The position numbers and the translations under genes are program-made. This document shows, piece after piece, positions 37,352-41,459 of a DNA stretch of 41,459 bases; position 1 is the first letter of the stretch, and every line of letters starts with the position of its first letter. Below the pieces are notes generated by a model. That model was not told the origin of the DNA. It saw only the letters and a list, made by a program, of their open reading frames with translations, and made no database searches. This DNA is from Methylococcales bacterium. Its GTDB lineage: Bacteria > Pseudomonadota > Gammaproteobacteria > Methylococcales > Methylomonadaceae. The stretch covers positions 1-41,459 of the forward strand of contig JAGLDH010000089.1 in the NCBI GenBank assembly GCA_023145835.1, read 5' to 3'.

Positions 37352-38045
37352 TTGTCTGCAAGTTTTTAATCACCTTAGCGGTGATAGTACCGGAGTGAAG
37401 CGCGCTTGCAACAAGTGCATAATTAATGCCTATTTTTTTAAGTGAAAATAAATCTTTTTCATTTCGCACTCCTCCTGCGGCAATAAAGATTTTATCTGGG
37501 TGTTTTTGATAAAAAAATTTTAGTCTTTCTATATCTGGCCCCGCATTTTTCCCAACATACTCTAAGCTCATAATAATAACGTTTTCTGGCCATAAAGTTG
37601 AGTTCTCAAGTAACTCATTAGGTCCTGTATAACCTTGGGAAGGAAAAAAATCTAATGAAAGAATATTGTTTTTTATAGGCTGTACTTTATCCTGAAAAGC
37701 TGTCATATTCTGATATTCAGAACCAATAATTGATTTTTGATTTGTATGGTTGGGGATAGCTAGTTCATGTATTTTTTTTCCATTATCAACCCAGAAATCA
37801 ATCTCTTTATTTTTAGTAATAACTTGATTGATTAGGTTGTAGTTATTGCCTGTATTGGTAATTGCATTTAGGTCTGCAATGTATATTGTGGCGAAGGCAT
37901 GGACTGACAAAAAACCATTGAGTACTGACTCAATCGTACTTAAGGAACATAAAGTGGATTTTATAGGTTGGTAGCTATCGCGTTGTCCTTGTTGAGCAGA
38001 AACGACTAATCCATCTTTTATGTCAATTACGGGAATTATTTCCAT
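37335..38045 (-). CDS. HisA/HisF-related protein of the C1-cofactor island
   Basis: The product is 236 residues, a TIM barrel of the hisA/hisF-related family (COG1411) that is found with methanopterin genes and is distinct from true HisA. It keeps the first-strand Asp in IIPVIDIKDGLVVSAQQGQR and the phosphate-binding end AAGGVRNEKDLF and ALVASALHSGTI. The middle (LDFFPSQGYTGPNELLENST) fits the family. The reaction is unknown; an isomerisation in pterin or furan cofactor synthesis is a guess. It is convergent with fae and divergent from the MfnD-like gene, with 58 bp between their starts. Confidence 0.85.
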   Translation of the reverse strand: MEIIPVIDIKDGLVVSAQQGQRDSYQPIKSTLCSLSTIESVLNGFLSVHAFATIYIADLNAITNTGNNYNLINQVITKNKEIDFWVDNGKKIHELAIPNHTNQKSIIGSEYQNMTAFQDKVQPIKNNILSLDFFPSQGYTGPNELLENSTLWPENVIIMSLEYVGKNAGPDIERLKFFYQKHPDKIFIAAGGVRNEKDLFSLKKIGINYALVASALHSGTITAKVIKNLQTKKYPD

Positions 38046-38103
38046 TAATGTGTTTAATAGCGTTCATAATATTTAAATTTAGACGCATAATAGCATTTGG
38101 CTA

Positions 38104-39093
38104 ATGAAAGTATTAATTTTTGAATTTATAACGGGCGGAGGATTCGCCCAGAAAGATTTACCAGAATCGCTATTTAATGAAGGGTTATTAATGCTGAATG
38201 CATTAATAAAAGATTTTGATTCCTTACCCTCTATTCGGTTGACTGTAATGCTCGACTGGCGATGTAAAGAGTTAGAGCTCCCTGATAATATTGAGGTTGT
38301 TTGGGTGTCAAATAAACAGAGTGTTTATGATTTATTGCCTGATTTAATTGAATCATCTGATGCTGTCTGGCCTATTGCTCCCGAGTTGGACTCTGAGTTA
38401 CAACAAATTTCTTTATTAATAGAATGTAAATTTAAACGATTGCTTAACTCTTCTTCTCAAGCCGCTGCCATCTGTAGTGATAAATTAGTGACGGCTCAAG
38501 TATTACAAAAAAATAAGCAAGCTATTGTAGAAACGATTCAGCTAGATTTTTTTTCAAACAAAATAGTTGAACCTTGGGTTATAAAACCCAAAGATGGCGT
38601 GGGGTGTTTAGATACTCATTTTATTTCAACACAGGATGAATTTGATAAAATTTATGCTTTGATTGCGTGTAAAGAAAATTATATTATTCAACCTTATATT
38701 CAAGGTGAGGTACTTAGTCTTTCATGTTTGTTTAAGGGGGGTAAGGCTTGGTTACTATGTTGTAACCGGCAACAAGTTTCAATTAAGCAGGGTAAGTTTG
38801 AACTGGAAGCCTGTGAAGTCAATATAAAAACTAATGATCATATGGGGTATCAGCTATTAATAGAAGGGATAGCTGAGTCAATTGAAGGGTTATGGGGTTA
38901 TGTAGGGATTGATATTATTCAACCTAAAGAAGGTGGATCTTTAACTCTGGAAATTAATCCTCGTTTAACAACATCTTATGTTGGTATAAATCAAGCAACG
39001 GGGATAAATGTAGCAGAAACTGTTATTAGTATGGTTGATAACCAACCCATTATTCGACATACTCACAATAAACAACAAATTATTAATTTATAA
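38104..39093 (+). CDS. MfnD-like ATP-grasp ligase (methylofuran/methanofuran biosynthesis)
   Basis: The product is 329 residues. The opening LIFEFITGGGFAQKDLPESL is characteristic of COG1821, which includes archaeal tyramine-glutamate ligase MfnD. The ATP-grasp part has WVIKPKDGVGCLDTHFIS, YIIQPYIQGEVLSLSCLFKG and LTLEINPRLTTSYVG. The expected reaction is ATP-dependent gamma-glutamylation of the tyramine or tyrosine moiety of the furan cofactor; the bacterial substrate is inferred. Cytosolic. The next gene starts 11 bp after its stop. Confidence 0.87.
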   Translation: MKVLIFEFITGGGFAQKDLPESLFNEGLLMLNALIKDFDSLPSIRLTVMLDWRCKELELPDNIEVVWVSNKQSVYDLLPDLIESSDAVWPIAPELDSELQQISLLIECKFKRLLNSSSQAAAICSDKLVTAQVLQKNKQAIVETIQLDFFSNKIVEPWVIKPKDGVGCLDTHFISTQDEFDKIYALIACKENYIIQPYIQGEVLSLSCLFKGGKAWLLCCNRQQVSIKQGKFELEACEVNIKTNDHMGYQLLIEGIAESIEGLWGYVGIDIIQPKEGGSLTLEINPRLTTSYVGINQATGINVAETVISMVDNQPIIRHTHNKQQIINL

Positions 39094-39103
39094 AGGAAAA
39101 ATA

Positions 39104-40147
39104 ATGCAACAACGCATTGTTGGTTGGGATATTGGTGGCGCGCATGTTAAAGCTGCTGTACTTGAGCCGAATGGACTTTTTTCTAAAGTAATCCAAACGG
39201 CTTGCCCTTTGTGGAAAGGAATAGAACATCTAATACAAGCTGTTCATCAAATAGTCTCTGAGGTTGGAAAAAATAATTGTCAGCATGTGATAACCATGAC
39301 AGGAGAGTTAGTTGATCTGTTTACCAGTCGGGATCAAGGGGTTGAACAAATTATCCATACAATGCAAGCAGCACTTGCTGGGCAAGAATTATTGATTTAC
39401 GCTGGGCTTGATGGTTTTTTAAAGCCGAAGCAAATTCAATCCCATCATTTTATTTCTATTGCATCAACAAATTGGTTAGCTAGTGCATCGTTAGCAGCTA
39501 GAAAATTAAGTCATGGATTGTTTATAGATATTGGAAGTACAACAACCGATATATTGCTTTTATCAAACCATAAAGTGAACGCAATGGGTTTAACAGATTA
39601 TGATCGAATGCGCTCAGATGAACTTGTTTATACGGGGATTATTAGAACACCCGTGATGGCAGTTGCTCAATCAGCTAATTTTCAAGGGCAACCAATGGGC
39701 TTAATGGCCGAGTATTTTTCGACGATGGCTGATGTTTATCGCCTTACTGGTGAGTTGAATGAAATTCATGACCAAACAGACACGGCTGATGGTGCAGAAA
39801 AATCAGTAGAGGCGAGCGCAAAAAGATTATCTCGGATGACGGGATACGAATATACAGACAAGGAGCTGTTTGTGTGGAAACAGTTTGCTCAAGAGATAAA
39901 GGCGCAGCAAAAAAACAAAATTAAACAAGCATGTGAACGACAACTTTCTCGATGTATGCTCTCAAATCAAAATTATTTTATAGGTGCTGGGGTAGGGCGG
40001 TTTTTAGTAAAACAAATGGCAGAAGAGTTGGGTTATCCTTACCTGGATTTTACTGATTGTTTAAAAAGTGAAAATCAACTTTCTGCATTGTCTATTGCTG
40101 ATTGTGCGCCTGCTGCTGCAATTGCCATGCTTGTTTTTACTCTATAG
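39104..40147 (+). CDS. MfnF-like ASKHA protein, H4MPT-linked C1 transfer pathway protein
   Basis: The product is 347 residues from ATG 39104, preceded by AAGGA; an upstream ATG at 39035 lies inside the previous gene and is rejected. The hydantoinase/ASKHA-like fold has VGWDIGGAHVKAAVLE, TMTGELVDLF, GLFIDIGSTTTDILLL and FIGAGVGRFLV. This family (TIGR03123) accompanies H4MPT genes in bacteria. Its archaeal relative MfnF joins the furan and tyramine-glutamate halves of methanofuran, so with the MfnD-like neighbour it likely serves methylofuran synthesis. Its last 11 bases overlap the convergent secreted-protein gene. Confidence 0.9.
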   Translation: MQQRIVGWDIGGAHVKAAVLEPNGLFSKVIQTACPLWKGIEHLIQAVHQIVSEVGKNNCQHVITMTGELVDLFTSRDQGVEQIIHTMQAALAGQELLIYAGLDGFLKPKQIQSHHFISIASTNWLASASLAARKLSHGLFIDIGSTTTDILLLSNHKVNAMGLTDYDRMRSDELVYTGIIRTPVMAVAQSANFQGQPMGLMAEYFSTMADVYRLTGELNEIHDQTDTADGAEKSVEASAKRLSRMTGYEYTDKELFVWKQFAQEIKAQQKNKIKQACERQLSRCMLSNQNYFIGAGVGRFLVKQMAEELGYPYLDFTDCLKSENQLSALSIADCAPAAAIAMLVFTL

Positions 40148-40604
40148 TGAATTCTATCTCTTTTTCTTTAGTTCTTCCTTTGCTATCACTGATTTTTACT
40201 GTAATTACATGATCACCGTCAGGTAAAGCGACATTATTTGCTGATAAACCAGAAGATGTAATTTTAGCATTTTGTTTTATTCGCTCGGTTATGTCTAAGT
40301 TTAACCATCCATATAAGAATTGGAGGCTATCAATGTCAATTTTTGAGTCTGAACTAGCTTTAAAAGATAGATGTATATTTGTAGGTGAATTGATTTTTAC
40401 ATCAACAGTGGGTCGTTCTACAGTAATATTGGGTAAGTCTGTTTTTTTACTTGTTATAGAACGAAAAGTCACTTGTTTTTTGTCACTTTTCTTACCTAAA
40501 AACTGTAAGTGTTCACTCTTTGATATTAGCTCAAATGCATGGAGTGATGTAGCGTTTAAAATAGTAGAAAATAAAAAAATGAGTAATATCTTATTTTTTT
40601 TCAT
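40137..40604 (-). CDS. Small secreted hypothetical protein
   Basis: The product is 155 residues. The signal peptide is MKKNKILLIFLFSTILNATS to LHA. The mature part is beta-rich, with VDVKINSPTNIHLSFKA and LPDGDHVITVKISDSKGRTK, an Ig-like end (a pattern typical of bacterial Ig/cadherin-like domains). No catalytic motif seen. It converges on the MfnF-like gene with an 11-bp overlap. Probably periplasmic; function unknown. Confidence 0.75.
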   Translation of the reverse strand: MKKNKILLIFLFSTILNATSLHAFELISKSEHLQFLGKKSDKKQVTFRSITSKKTDLPNITVERPTVDVKINSPTNIHLSFKASSDSKIDIDSLQFLYGWLNLDITERIKQNAKITSSGLSANNVALPDGDHVITVKISDSKGRTKEKEIEFTIE

Positions 40605-40797
40605 AAAATTGAACCATCGCTTTTATCGGGAATAGTTTAAAAGCCCGTAGGGTTGAAAAGAAAAGTACATTCCTCCATTTTATCAGAAAAAGATCTGATA
40701 GCGTTACAGATAGCCTTCCCTAACAGGGCGATCGGACTTAAAACTAGTTGAAACTATAATTTAGATGAGGCATAAGTTCTATCATTTGTCATTTAAA

Positions 40798-41023
40798 ATG
40801 ACAGACCAACCCATAGCCTCAATTATTCATCACTTTTCAAACATTGAAGACCCTAGAATAGAGAAGCACAAAAAGCACCTGCTCTCTGACATGTTTTTCA
40901 TTACCCTCTGCGCCACCTCTGTGGAGCAGATAACTGGGTTGCCATAGAACGATTTGGTAAAGCCAAAGAACCGTGGTTTACCTTTTTCTCAAACCGAGAG
41001 CCAATGGACAAACGCTTCTCAAA
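40798..41023 (+). pseudogene. ISAs1-family transposase fragment (frameshifted)
   Basis: The N-terminus reads IIHHFSNIEDPRIEKHKKHL and SDMFFITLCAT, then in another frame GADNWVAIERFGKAKEPWF and SNREPMDKRFSN followed by a stop. Together these are the start of an ISAs1 transposase (FSxIxDPRxxRxKxHxL...LCAxICGADxW) with one base lost after LCAT. The rest of the transposase is missing. Bases 40605-40797 upstream hold nothing recognised beyond a possible element edge. Confidence 0.85.
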
Positions 41024-41360
41024 CTGACATTCCTAGAATTTCTGGATAAGTTAGCCTTGCTGACACCCTTGCCACGTAAACATCGCCATCGCTATCACGG
41101 TGTCTGGCCCGAACGCCCCATTACACCAAGCGGTGATTGCCTATGCCGGGTTGCCTTGGGGTGATAAAGCGATGTGACCCGATCAATAATCCGTTGACAC
41201 AGAAAATTTGAGCAAGGGTGAGTCAAGAATAGTGGCCTCTACCATTTAACTTTGGGGGATGCTAAATAGCCTGCATCTATGAAATCTTGCCGCTGGAGCG
41301 TCCTCAATGCGATGGTGAGATAGAGATTATGGACTTTATAACTGAGATAGCTCCCATTTA
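41024..41360 (+). pseudogene. IS91-family transposase remnant
   Basis: FLDKLALLTPLPRKHRHRYH matches the conserved C-terminal part of IS91 Y2 transposases (FLDRLAALxPPPRxHRHRYHG). After a frame change, GPNAPLHQAVIAYAGLPWG continues it. Then, after a gap, EILPLERPQCDGEIEIMDFI resembles the zinc-knuckle-like FPLxCPxCGGxMRIIAFITE tail. It is fused directly to the ISAs1 fragment, so deletions have joined two dead elements. Confidence 0.72.
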
Positions 41361-41437
41361 AGTTTATCTAACAGCCTATGATTTAGGTCATAAGTTCCCC
41401 TGTATTTTAGTGATATTGTTATATTAAATTATCAATC

Positions 41438-41459
41438 ATAAGTACCCAAGTAAAATTAA
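41438..41459 (+). repeat. Left arm of a GTACCCAAG palindrome, cut by the window edge
   Basis: ATAAGTACCCAAGTAAAA is identical to the left arm at 20909-20926 and is followed by TTAA. The second arm, if present, lies beyond the window. Bases 41361-41437 show nothing else. Confidence 0.7.

Noticed and set aside
37335-38045. Annotation as histidine-biosynthesis HisA
   Set aside because: The sequence fits the hisA/hisF-related family found with C1 genes and lies in the H4MPT island without other his genes.

Overview
The window looks like a chromosomal segment of an AT-rich gammaproteobacterial methylotroph, most likely a methanotroph of the Methylococcales. The main evidence is the right-hand third. 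It encodes formaldehyde-activating enzyme (fae), methenyl-tetrahydromethanopterin cyclohydrolase (mch) and a set of archaeal-type cofactor genes: ribofuranosylaminobenzene-phosphate synthase, three ATP-grasp ligases, a CitG-like protein, a HisA-like protein and an MfnF-like protein. This set is the signature of the tetrahydromethanopterin/methylofuran (H4MPT/MYFR) route of formaldehyde oxidation. No methane or methanol oxidation gene lies in the window, so the assignment rests on this island. No tRNA, rRNA or CRISPR was recognised.

Layout. (1) 1-4323: the 3' part of a very large secreted Ca-binding repeat protein ending in an IPTL-CTERM exosortase signal. (2) 4324-6386: a pentapeptide-repeat protein between a dispersed palindrome and a decayed transposase. 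(3) 6387-8901 (minus): a permuted papain-like protein of unknown function and a GNAT acetyltransferase. (4) 8946-10516: a 164-bp MITE and a secreted-protein gene broken by an exact 50-bp tandem duplication. (5) 10697-20769 (minus): a redox block containing pntAB (proton-translocating transhydrogenase), a long-type RnfB, a 1640-residue PFOR/NifJ-like protein and a small lipoprotein. A second, inverted MITE copy lies upstream of rnfB. (6) 21349-24984 (plus): a REC-GGDEF diguanylate cyclase, a nucleotidyltransferase-HAD fusion and a GHMP-fold RFAP synthase. (7) 25098-32625 (plus): a tight four-gene signalling operon of TonB receptor, YfiR-like protein, hybrid histidine kinase and REC-PAS-GGDEF-EAL protein. 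(8) 32805-40147: the main H4MPT/methylofuran island, with fae ending at a terminator shared with the convergent HisA-like gene. (9) 40605-41459: decayed ISAs1 and IS91 transposase fragments and half of a dispersed hairpin.

How the parts fit. Fae captures formaldehyde on H4MPT and Mch converts methenyl- to formyl-H4MPT; the surrounding genes probably build the pterin and furan cofactors. PntAB interconverts NADH and NADPH using the proton gradient, which would complement a C1 pathway that yields reduced pyridine nucleotides.

The most unusual item is the PFOR-like protein. It keeps the two ferredoxin-type clusters and gains a C-terminal ferredoxin, but its thiamine-diphosphate motif and all four proximal-cluster cysteines appear to be replaced. 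It therefore looks like an electron-transfer protein derived from a ketoacid oxidoreductase and paired with RnfB, rather than a pyruvate oxidoreductase. Other unusual points are the archaeal-type nucleotidyltransferase fused to a phosphatase inside the C1 island, an apparent ATT start codon on an ATP-grasp gene, and the c-di-GMP operon lying between two parts of the C1 island.
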